Assembly: GCA_004026145.2 (NCBI GenBank)
Contig: CP034985.2
Span: 13,033,424 to 13,097,423 of the forward strand
Direction of reading: 5' to 3'
Length of the DNA stretch: 64,000 bases
Source: Takifugu bimaculatus
Lineage: Eukaryota; Chordata; Actinopteri; Tetraodontiformes; Tetraodontidae
Shown: piece after piece, positions 36,445 through 47,220 of the stretch
Layout: every line of letters begins with the position of its first letter
How positions within the stretch are numbered: position 1 is the first letter of the stretch
Position numbers and translations under genes: made by a program
Notes under the pieces: model-generated
Told to the model about the DNA's origin: nothing
Seen by the model: only the letters and a program-made list of their open reading frames with translations
Databases searched by the model: none

Positions 36445-37609
36445 TCAGATCTTCAATAGGATCAAGTTCTTCCTGCTGGATCTGATGGATCGAGCACCTC
36501 TGGGATCCTCTCATTTAATTATCCCCGCGCTGGTAATTAGCTTCCTCTCCGAACCTTCTCCAGATGGGCTGATGTGGGAGGAACCTGGACCCGGACCGGC
36601 TGGACCGGGAGGCGTCGGAACGCCATGTGTCTGTGTTCTCTCCAGCACTAAGAGGCCAAAACCGGATAAAAAAATGAGTGAAAACGGCGTGCTCGTGATA
36701 AGAGGCGCGCTAACAAAGAATCCTTTGATGGGTGAATCAAAGCAGCTCCTCATCCTCTTCTCACCTGCCTGTGGCGGCTCTTTGGTCTCCGAGGACGTTG
36801 TTGTTGCTCACCTTTATTTTTAGAATTCCCACTTTTAGCTATCTAATCTTTGCTTTATCTCTGTCCTTGGTTCACATTTCGCTTGGCTCTGCCCCCCCCT
36901 CCCCATCCGTTTGTTTACCTGGGGCCCCCTCACCTGGGTCTAATTAGCCCCGCCCCTTTTACCTTCTACAGTGATTCCTGTTTAATCAGGATTGATCTGA
37001 TCTGTGGTTATTCTGTCACCGTATTGCTTGCCCCCCCCACTCCTACCCCTCGGTCACGCCCCCTCGGCCACGCCCCCTCCCGCTCTCCGCCGACATAAAT
37101 CCGACGCGCGGCTGAAAGCGCCGTTTACTCTGACAGACAACAGCAATTGTCTGAGCGGCCGTCTTGAGTGGGGTTTGATCGTCACGGTGATCGTGTTTCA
37201 TCTCTTTTGTTGGGGGGGGGCAGCCAGTGACCTTTTGCCCCCGCCCCTCTAAGTCAGGCTGTGATGTGGATCACATTCCTGCCTGTTTACATTAGGCCCG
37301 CACGGCAGACGGCGCCCGCAGCCCCGTTCACACCTGTCCCGTCACGTCCTCTCAAGGAAACTGTGATACATTTTTGGAACAGAGGGGGCCATTGTGTCTC
37401 CCTGGGTGGTGGTGTGGGGCGTGTGTGTGTGTGGGGGGGGGGGGATCCTGGGAGGGCCGACTCGCACGCAAACTGGCAGAAAAGCAGTCAGACGTGCATT
37501 TTCCACGTCAGGAGGGACGGCGTGATGAACGACGGAGAGCTGGAGGCTCCTCTGAGGTGACTCGCTGTTGCCCCAGGTTCCAACATGCTCGGGAACATGA
37601 CTCACCCCC

Positions 37610-37875
37610 GGAGAACCTGGAGAACCTGGAGACCCTGGAGAACCAGGGGATCCTTGAGAACCTGGGGGACCTGTAGAACCTGGAAAACCTGGAGAATCTG
37701 GGGAACCTGGAGAACCTGGGGAACCTGGAGAATCTGGAGAACTTAGGAAACCTGGAGAACCTGGAAAACCTAGGGAACCTGGGGAACCTGGAGAACCAGG
37801 AAAACCTAGGGAACCTGGAGAACCTGGGGATCCTTGAGAACCTGGGGAACCTGGAGAACCTGGGGAACCTGGAGA
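37610..37875. repeat. 9-bp-based minisatellite (GGAGAACCT/GGGGAACCT)
   Basis: About 29 units of 9 bp with point variants. The 9-bp period preserves the reading frame, so the minus strand encodes a Gly-Ser-Pro triplet repeat resembling collagen over a 191-codon open frame (37917-37342). There is no signal peptide, no collagen propeptide and no clear splice structure. Confidence 0.9.
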
Positions 37876-38408
37876 CCCCTTCTGTGATTCACCTTCACCC
37901 ACACCAGTGTGATGCATTCAAGTGTCATGTTCTCCGGTATCATTGGCCTCATTATTCCTTTATCCATCCTATTTACACGCCATCCACACGCTCACGGCGG
38001 TGGCGAGCACCAATCCGCCCGTCGCCGTCCCCCACACACACTACTGAAGTATCGGCGGTGGGATCACAAGCCCACAGGAGGGGGGGGGGGGGAGATGGGC
38101 CTAGAATGACAGGAAGCGGCGTGGCGACGCGCCTCGGCGTGGTCACGCGGCGCCGCTCGGCTGTCAGCACCGTCCAAACATCAGCATCCTTTGATTCTGA
38201 CGGGTTTCTTCCCTCTCATAGAGCAGCTCAGAGGTGCTCGGGGGGGGGGGGGGGGGGACGTGGTCTCACTCGCCCCGACACAAGCAAACACTCGTCGGGT
38301 CAAACAGAGGTCTTCACACACGCGTGTCCCCACAGCTCCAGAGATTCACACACAGCCTCCCCGTGTCAGGAGGACCGAAGCCGCACGGAAACGCTGCCCG
38401 GAGAGCAG

Positions 38409-38439
<31 letters not shown>

Positions 38440-38452
38440 CACACACACACAC
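38409..38452. repeat. (CA)n microsatellite
   Basis: About 22 CA units with one CG interruption. Confidence 0.95.
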
Positions 38453-38600
38453 TCTGATGGAAAATTCCATTTGTCAGATTGGCTCATTTCTGACTAAATT
38501 AATACTTTTACAGTTGTCTTCAAAAGCGATTGTTTAATAAACGGTAATTATGAGCGCAGATGGAAGTCTGGGGAGGTGAAATTCAATCAGCCCAGACAGA
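38453..38600. other. Candidate conserved non-coding element
   Basis: A repeat-free AT-rich block next to a CA array, with GATTGGCTCATTTCTGAC, AAATTAATAC and GTTTAATAAACGGTAATTATG words. Resemblance to vertebrate enhancers is an impression, not a computed result. Confidence 0.3.
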
Positions 38601-41600
38601 ACCAGGCGCGTCGCTCTGGGCCGCAGTGCAGACCGGCTGGTTTCTCAGCCAAGCCGGCAGAACCAGAACCTTCTGATGCTCCTCATAAACCAGCGTTTAG
38701 AACAGAACCAGTCTCAGCTTTAAGCATCCGCATGTGCTGATCATGTCAGCTAAAGTGAGCTAATGTTAGCTAGCATCAATTCGCTCAAAATGTCTTCACC
38801 ATAAACAAACGTGCACGTAAACCGACTCGCACACGCACACGCGTGGCTCCTCTTACGCTTTGCTGACGTTCTGCCGTCGTCTCATCGGTGGTTTCGGTTT
38901 GGGTCACATGCTCCGATAGCGGGAAAGGCTAGCTAGCGTAGCGGCCGACAGCCGTGTTCCACTTCAGTCTCCACTTTAAATTCCTGGTATTCATCAGCTG
39001 AAGTGAGGAGTCTGCGTGACGAACGGCCCCTCGTTAGTGTCATTTGCACCATCAGGGCTGCCTGTTTATGTTTCTGCCCTCCCTTCCCCGGGAGTCAGAA
39101 CATCCAGCTCTGCCACCACGGTTCCTGGTTCTGATTATAAATCTAAGAGGGTATATAGAGTCCAAATATAGCCCCGCTGTTAGCGCCCGGCTGTGCCGAG
39201 CTCCAGTGGCGAGTAAACACACAACCGAGTGCGATATTGCAGCGGTAATGTTATGAGAATTCTATTTGTAGCTCTTTAATATGTGTGTCTGGAAAAATAG
39301 GAGCTGCTGAACACCCTAGCGCTACAAGCTAATGCTAACAAGAAGCTAGTGGCTTCTCTAAAAGAGAGTTTGGGTTCTACGGCCGTAGATTAAAATCTTA
39401 CATTCACCCTCAAAAATGTTCCGTGTTGACTCCAGCGGATGAATCACCTGTGGACCACAGCTGGAGCAGATGTTCTCCAGCCCTCTCGGCTCACGGACGG
39501 GCCGCTGCCTCATAATTACGGCCGTAAGCAGACTGCGTGCGGGCTTTAACCTGCCGTCCGTGATGAACGACCGTCCGGTCCTGCGTCATAAAGCCGCCGG
39601 TGCCAGAACAGAACCCTCTGGGCCGGCTGAGGGTCAACTGCTGGAGGAGGGTTTAATGAGGGAGGGGCCTCCGGGCAGGCCGGCGTCCATCTGCCCGCCG
39701 GCCGCTTTTCCGCATCGCACATTTGCAAAGACGGCAGCAGGCGTTCACTTAGCGCGGCTGCTAAATGAGGCGTGTAAATGTGTCCCAGAACATCCAACTG
39801 GAAACATGCCAAGAGGAGAAGGAGAGCTAAATGAACCTGCTGCCTGTGTCCCACGTACGTTAGCGAACGCTAGCTCACACCTGCTTTAAAGCCCCTTTTT
39901 CTGCCTGGCTCCTCCCATCCCGCGACTGTGACCCTCTCTCCAGGTGGCGTGCCTGTCCCATGCGAGCGCCAGATCGGCAGAAGTCTGAGGTGGAACCAGT
40001 GCACGGCGGTTTGAGGCGCTCTTGAGGAGTCAGTCATGCTAGCTTCTGCCATGACAACTGCGAGATAAACAGCCGGATCACCCAGCTCAGGTTTCGGAGT
40101 AATCTGCCAGGAATGTGCTTTCTCATGCCTTTGATTGGCCGGCGCGCGGCGGCCAGATCGGGTCACATGATGTTGAGACTGTAGCCTGCTCCGCGGGGGC
40201 GCCTCCCACCGCCGCCGCCGCTGAATGATCCCATTGAAACAAATTAAGGGGTCTTGTTGCACATTACAGCGGCGACCTCGCGGCGCTGTTGTGGGGCCGG
40301 ACACTCGGAGACGCCGGACAGGGTCACCCGGCCCGCCGGGGCCCGGCTGCAGGTTACACGTGGGCGCTGGATAGGGTTGCAGGTGGCGAGCGATAAGAAA
40401 AGAAACGCCGCTCGTGCCAAGTTCAAGAGTTCGTGTTGCTACATTTCTGCGGTTATTTTCACAGAAACCGACCGACGGGTCGTCTTAACAACCAGGACAG
40501 CAGCGATATCGCCGCAGAAACGTCGTTTTAACGAGGAGCCACGAACGGGCAAAGACAGGAAGTGAAGCGGCGCGGCCGCGTTCTGAAGCGAAAACCCGTT
40601 TTAAAGACAACGGAATCAAAAAAAGCCGCATAACTCATCAATAGCGCGGCAGAGTTGATGACATCATCACCTCAGAGCAGGAAGCGGCGGCGGTGTCAGT
40701 TCTCATTAGCAGTCCCAGAATAGCCCCCAGAGCCGGACAGAAGCCGCCGCTCCTCATTCCGTATTCGGCTGGCGGTTGTATGACATTCCTCCGGGGACGC
40801 GGCTGACATTTGGAGGTAGACTTCTGCAGACAGAGCAATAATGTCACCGCGGCGCCCGCTGTTATTTTTGTCTGAATAAAGGCAGGAAAAAAGACGGCCG
40901 GAGCTCGTCGGAGGTGGAGCCTGATCTAATCTGATCGTCCGTCACCGCCGTCGTGTGTTCAGCTCAACTTTATTAAAGAGTGACGTCCTGGAGTCTGACT
41001 GAGTGGCAGGAACAAACTGCCTTTTAACAGGGAGAAACCCCCAGCGGGACCTTTCCGTGGAACCAAGTGTTTGTGCTGTCGTCCGTGGTTCGGCGGCGGT
41101 TCAGCGCCTTGGACCCGGCTCGACACGAGGACGTTTCCAGGCGGATATCGGCTGGAAAATCAATGTTTATCACGACAAATCCCACCTGGAGGATTGTTGA
41201 CACGGATCATCAGCCTTGAAACACAGCGGCACGGCGTCCACGAGTGTTTACGATGCTATAATGTAGCTGCTGGCGGAGCGGTTAGCGCTGGAAACGCCGC
41301 TGCATCTTTATAGCGTTTGGTTCGATAGCCGTTACAACTAAACGCTACACGCTAACTCGCTGTACTAGCTTAAGAGGCGCTTGTCGTCCCTTTAGCGCGG
41401 CCGAACGACCGCCGCAGCTGTGGCAGGGTCATTAAATACCGTGACTTCGACGCGGCGGCGAGAGACGCTCCGCAAACGCTGACAGATCCGAGCAACAGTC
41501 GGAGACGGCGGCTCCCTCCCCGAGGAAAACCCGATCCCTTCCCGCCCCGCTGGACCGGCTTTATCTCTCGACGTTCCCACATTGGAGCACGGACGCGGCC

Positions 41601-41825
41601 CCACCGTCGCGGCGCGGGCGGCGACGTGCAGACGGGGGCGCCCTGCGTGACGCCGCAGGTGCCGGGAATGAAGTCCGCAGGCAACAGGAGACGCGGGTTC
41701 GTGTGTGTGCACGTGGAGCGGCGAGCGCTGCTGTTGATGGATGGGGCGAAACATCGTTTATTGACACAACACCTTCATGTTTCACAAGGCCATCAGTCAT
41801 ACAGGAGGTCCATCTGCTGGTGTGG

Positions 41826-41874
<49 letters not shown>
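41826..41874. repeat. (CA)n microsatellite
   Basis: About 24 uninterrupted CA units. Confidence 0.95.
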
Positions 41875-41877
<3 letters not shown>

Positions 41878-42168
41878 GTGCTGAATGCTTCAGTCCCAGC
41901 TGGGCTGACCTTCACCCACCGCCCCCTCCCCCGTGCGCTGCGAGGACGGACCCTCACAAAGGAAGCCTTTCAGCTCGGGACGCAGGTACGTGTTTGACAA
42001 AGACACCGTTAGCGTCAGCGCCGCCGAGTCCGACGTGGACCTGAAAGGCCAGCAGACTGTCCAGAGAGAGGAAACCGTTTCCTGAACGCCGAGCGAGTCA
42101 AACGTGAAAGATTTCCCTGATCCTCCTTCATTTTGCCACCACGGGAGGACCACACGAGGACTTCCTGT

Positions 42169-42182
42169 CCGCCCCCTGGTGG
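42169..42182 (-). promoter_or_regulatory. Strong CTCF-type motif
   Basis: The minus strand reads CCACCAGGGGGCGG, a near-perfect match to the vertebrate CTCF core (CCASYAGRKGGCRS). Occupancy is not known. Confidence 0.45.
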
Positions 42183-43663
42183 TGGGTTTTTCTTTGGTTT
42201 TATAGAAATAAAGGAAACCTGAACGGCGCCGATGTCCTTCCTTGGACGGTTCTCGCTATCGTTAGCTTTTCCTGTTTGCTCGATAAGCGCGCTAATCTGT
42301 GCTAGTGGAAGACTCAGCTAAGTAGACGCCCAGTGTGGGCTGGCTCCGCCCCTTTTATGAAGCGTCAGAGGGTAGACTAGAGACAGCTAAGTATCCCACA
42401 ATGCATTTCACCTCGTTACTCCAGAAGTCCTTGTGTCTTTAGCTTCTGCCATCCCACACGCTGACAGGAAGTGGGTTGTGTGTTGATCCAGCTGGAGGAG
42501 GCAGGTCCTGGATCCTTCTACCTGAGTTGATAAAAGCCTGACAGTGAACGCATCATGAAAGGAAGCTCAGCAACATCTCCAGATCAGAAATAAAAGACAC
42601 CTGTGTCCTTTCAGGCTAAATTAGGCAGATTCCCCCGTGGTGGCTGGCTCCGCCCCCTGGCTAACCACGCACAGGTGGCTTCATTAGACCCTCTGAGGGC
42701 TTCCTGTCACGTCTTCCTTCCATCCCAGTCGTGACCTCCCTCCCTCCACAAACGCTCCGTCCTCCCGCCGCCTCCGACCGCCTCCTCCTCTGTCGCTCGC
42801 GCTTTTTTCCGTCTCTGCTTGTCTTTAAAAGACGAAAATTCATAACGGATCTATAAATTATGTGCTGCAGCTTGATTTAATCTCCACCAGGACTCCTCAT
42901 CATGGCTCCAGATGATTTAAAAATCAGGGGGGGCACGCCAGGTTGCCGCGGCGACCAAATGATGGACAAACAGGCTACACCAGCACGTCCAGAGAATTAC
43001 CCAGTGTCACACACACCATTAGCTACAGACCCATGCTATCAGGTTAGCTTCCAGCTAACATCAGGCCAGGGTGAAGCAGGTGAACGTCCACCTGCAGGAC
43101 AGATTCTCCCGTTTCTTTGATGAACGTTTCATGAATATTTCATTTTAGTTACCGTCACATAAAACAAAGCATCAAAGTGATCCAATCGCAGGGGCCCATC
43201 CATTAGCAGGTAGTGTAACCGCGTGACCCTTCCAAGCTCCGTGATTTAGAAAATCACACTGTTTCCAGTGAACAGAAGGAGGTTTAACATTAGCATGCAG
43301 GCTCATTCTGTCATTCATGCTAAGCTAACAGAGACGATTAACACCATCAGCCTGTTTTGTCATCAACTGAGTAGCAACAATTTCAGTTTAACATTAGCTT
43401 AATGTTCAATGTCGTGTTCAGTCAAGGATCTCGGAAGGGGGGGGGGGGGGCTTTTCTGCAGCCACACGGGGTATTTTCTCTCCTCCTCGCCACGCGTCCT
43501 CATTACGGCGAGCATGAGAGCGGCTACAGGGCGCCGCGGCGCTGCCTGGGGCTCTCCAGGGAGTAATGATGGGGGCCAGTGGCCAAGGGCCCCAGGAGGG
43601 AGTTTGTTGGTGGTGATTCCCTGCTACTTATGTGGAGGCCGTGAAGGTCAACTTCATCTGCAG

Positions 43664-43665
<2 letters not shown>

Positions 43666-43718
<53 letters not shown>
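43666..43718. repeat. (CA)n microsatellite
   Basis: About 26 uninterrupted CA units. Confidence 0.95.
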
Positions 43719-43719
<1 letters not shown>

Positions 43720-46429
43720 ACAGCTGCAGCCTCGCTCTCTCTCTGTTTGCCCTTGGGAAGAGACGGAACGAGGGAAGCAAACAGCGGGGAGTGTTTGCCC
43801 AGACGCTCACCACCACCCCATCCATCTACCAGCTCCCTCCCTGACTGAGGAGATGCAATCGCCCCCCCGCCCTGTCCCCTGCGGGTGTATCAGTCCGGTC
43901 TTGGTTCAGCGCAGATATAATCCTTTAACGCCTCTAAATGATCCAGAGGTTGAGTGCGGCTCCGGGACGCCGCCGGGCCCCGCTGGGCTCACACCTGCTG
44001 GATCGGGTTAAGATAAATGCCAGCGGCCAGCCAGGCATCTGCCCCCCCCCATTAATATTTAACAGGCCAGCTCTCATCTCCTCGCGCTCGCGGTGAGCAG
44101 CTTAATATGGGTTTGTGCTCACTGAGCCAGGGGAAGCGCGGCGATAGCGGCGCCCGGTCCCGGCTGCATGCTAAGTCTGCCACGGGCGTCTTGATTTGCA
44201 GGGACAGAGAGCGCGCACGTGCCCCCGCCAGGGCACTTATGAGGGCATTAAGGGGCAATCTGGAAGGTGCCGGACATCCGTGCCCCGCTTTAGGAGAGGA
44301 TGATCTCCGGGTCGTTAGAGGTTTTGTCTTTAGCGCCGGAGCTTCACAGCAAATCCGTGAGTGGATCTTGGGAGCTGGAGGTCGGGAGCATGTTGGATCT
44401 GAGGAGAGCTCCCGAGAGCAAACAGGCCGGTGATCCACCTCCACCTCCTCTTATCAGTGCTGATCCGCAAACAGGGGAGAAGAAAGCTGGTTTTTAAGCC
44501 TCCTGCCGGAGATAAAGGCTTCACCTGTAGCCCTCAGCGCTAACGCCGCTAAAGAAGAACATGTTCCTTCCGTTGCTGCACGCGCTCGGACACGTTATTG
44601 TCCGATTAATCCTCCCTTTCTTCCATTGTTACATTAATTAGAGGAGATAAATCCCGCTTCGGAGAGATTAGAGAGGCTCATTTTCTCCCGGAACTTCAGG
44701 AGGAGGCGTTTTTGTCTCGTCTTTGGGAATCGGAGCACTCGGAGGACAACGCTGACGAGGACATCGGCGTCTTTCTGACCACCCCGGCGTCCAAGCTCGA
44801 CGTTGGCTGCAACCAGCTGACCTTGAAAGGGGGGTCTTCTGGAGGATCTACTCCAGGGGCCTCCAGGCTCACAGATCGGCCTTCATCCAGAAGCACCTGC
44901 TGGCGTTCTGCAGATCGAATGGCGCCGCTCCACCACCCACGTAATTGATATTTATCGTCCGTGTAAAACGCGACTGCTGGGTAACGCCACCTTCTCAAGT
45001 CCACCGGCTTATTGTGTCACATCGATGTTCATGGAGGCGAGGGATCGTGGCTTTAGCTTGGGATAGCTGCAGTCGCTAACGTGCGCTAACACGGACAGCA
45101 GATAATCAGGTGAAACACCAACTTTCACTTATTGATGGCAAAAGCTGCCTGTGTCTGTTGCTTCTGAGGGAATCTCCAGAGGAAGGTGGGATGGATGGAG
45201 CTAGCATCCGAAGCTGACGTTTATGTCCACCCAAGGATGAACTGTAATAATGTTGTGGACTTTTTAATAACAAATACACCTTCAAATTAGCCCCCGTGGC
45301 TGCATCTGATGGAGTTTTGCACTTTTATGGGTGAAGTTTATGCTTCTTTGGGAAAAATGAGCCGTACAAACTGACATTTGTAGCTTTTATTGAATGTTGT
45401 ATGTTAATTTTGAGCTGATTTTCACCTTTATGTTAGCGCGCCGCGCCCATTCTCCTGATTTTTTTGGGACCTTGGCAGAAATGTAGCTATTTATATATTA
45501 GCACGCTAGCTGCTAATACTGATTGCGTCCTCTTACATCAGTGCTAAAATTAGCGGATTTATCATCAAGGCTAGCTATGAGCAGCTATCACAGAGACGAC
45601 TGTTCTTCAGACAGGGGTCATAAATTCACCCGTCTGTTAATGGAGCTTCTGCGGGGTAAAAATACCCACCTGCTCATTATGGGATGGATGCTTTAATGGA
45701 TATTTTCCTCTTTTTACCTGGCCACATTCATCATTTATTCAAATGAGTCTGGAGCCACGGACGATGGCTTTCAGTCACGTTCCAACACAAACAGGAAGGC
45801 GGGTGATTGAGGTCATCCCCCTTTTCTTTTGTCAGTATGTCGATTAGCGTGGCGGCTAGGCCTGGCTAGCTCCCGCTCAAGGGCTTCGATGATGTTCACA
45901 GACGCGTCAAATCGGATGAGGAGACGCAGCAGCCACTTCCAGGTTGATGTCCTCCGACACGTTTACAGGTGTCTCCTCACCTGTCACTCACGGCACCGTG
46001 TCAGCGTGACACCAGCTAATCTCCTGATGTGTCTAGAGTGATTTGAGCGAGCGCGGTGATAGCCGCTATCATGTTATCAGCCTTATAGATTAAGGTAGTC
46101 GGGCCGCCAGCGGGAAGGAAACCAGATGCATCAGGCGAGCAGCGTGGGCGAGATTAGACATCATCCTGTAGCACCGTGCGCCTCGGCGCCAAGAAAACAC
46201 CGGGTCAGCTAAAGCTTTTAGCCTCTGTTAGCCACGCTGGGCAGGAAGCCATTTTCACGCAGTGGTTTGTTTGTTGGAAGCAGGAAATGAAGGAAAATAA
46301 AAGATGTGGATCACTTTCAAAGTAGAAACAATGGCGGCCTTACAGACACCATCGGCTCGTCGCGAGCTAACGGCTGCGATGGAGACGGCTCTGAATTATT
46401 AATGGGGGTGGGGACGCCCGCGCGTCAAC

Positions 46430-46895
46430 ATGGCGGAGTCTTCAGACCGCCGCCGAGCCAGAGTCAACAGTCGGAGTCAAGGTGAGTTCTCACACACGCA
46501 TGTAGCCACATGCACACAAACACATTCTGGTGTTGCTATCTGTGTGGGGACACCCTGGCTCCAACCACCCCAGCTAACCCCTCCCCCGACGCTAACCTCA
46601 CCTCAAACACTCCTTTGACCTCTCGCGTAAAACTGGAAAGTGTAAATAACCCCCCCTTTCGGAACCCTTATTTTTCACAGCGGTGTCTATCCGCGACTCG
46701 GCTGATGCTATCGGGGACGATCCAGACCGCAGGAGCGGGGACGCGCCCCCGCCGCGGCGTCTTGTAAAGATTTCCTGTCGTATTAATGAGGAGGCAGATG
46801 AAACATCGGCTGATTTACAGCCAATCACTGAGGCGTCCTCGGCTGTGACCGGCGGCCATGAAGGGTTTTATTTACATTGTAATCTGAGGCGTTAG
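46430..46895 (+). CDS. Candidate two-exon small protein gene (88 aa), unidentified
   Basis: Exon 1 (46430-46481) starts at ATG in a strong context (CAACATGGCGG) and encodes MAESSDRRRARVNSRSQ before a consensus donor CAAG|GTGAGTT. After a 199-bp intron ending in TATTTTTCACAG, exon 2 (46681-46895) continues in frame (phase 1) for 70 codons to TAG. The predicted protein is 88 residues, hydrophilic, basic at the N-terminus and acidic in exon 2 (RRLVKISCRINEEADETSAD). No domain is recognised. Two ATGGCGG words (46331 and 46430) match YY1/initiator-type motifs, and a 23-codon upstream frame (46331-46402) precedes the ATG. It may be the 5' end of a longer gene, a non-coding transcript, or chance. 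A retrotransposon fragment lies directly downstream. Confidence 0.3.
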
Positions 46896-46930
46896 CATTA
46901 GCATCAGCCGAGGAGGCGTCGCTGGGGAAG

Positions 46931-47220
46931 TTGATCAGGTCGGAACTGCTCATTTCTGCTGATTATTATGATAGAATGAGGTCAGGCGTTCCACAAGGGT
47001 CCGTCTTTGGACCTCACATTGTTTCTTCAGCTTTTCTTCAACAGGAAATGCTCTGCGCTTCCGAATCAGAACAATCTTTCCCCCGAGGATCCAACCTGCA
47101 CATATATGGGACACTTTCATCAGAACCATTGTTCTGACCCGGGGGGGGTGGGGCTCTATTTATGGAGCCACTGTCTTCTGTCTTCTAGATGTTTGGACAT
47201 TCATGAGTGGAGACCCATGA
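46931..47220 (+). mobile_element. Degenerate non-LTR reverse transcriptase fragment
   Basis: Translation gives SGVPQGSVFGP (46982-47014), the diagnostic fingers/palm motif of non-LTR (LINE) reverse transcriptases. Later, in a shifted frame, come an ADDTQ-like relic (EDPTCTYMG near 47086) and CLDIHEWRPMNSS (near 47192), resembling the DIxxWMxxN segment of L2-type enzymes. Frameshifts separate these motifs, so it is a dead remnant. Clade assignment to L2 is inferred. Confidence 0.6.

Larger units (their letters stand above)
34205..37609. other. Gene-free interval with candidate conserved elements
   Basis: Contains a C31 tract (34510-34540), a G18 tract (34812-34829), the hexamer array at 36384-36444, and long AT-rich unique blocks at 34560-34800 and 35210-35640 with homeodomain words (TAATTAAC, TTTAATTAATAC and similar). 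A DR1-type motif GGGTCAAAGGTCA is at 35326-35338. No supported gene. Confidence 0.4.
37876..46330. other. Gene-free interval
   Basis: No supported gene in 8.4 kb. It includes a G18 tract (38240-38257), three CA arrays (38409-38452, 41826-41874, 43666-43718), RFX-type and CTCF-type motifs at about 42942 and 42169, and unique AT-richer blocks at 38450-38600, 44060-44300 and 44590-44690 that look like conserved elements. Confidence 0.4.
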
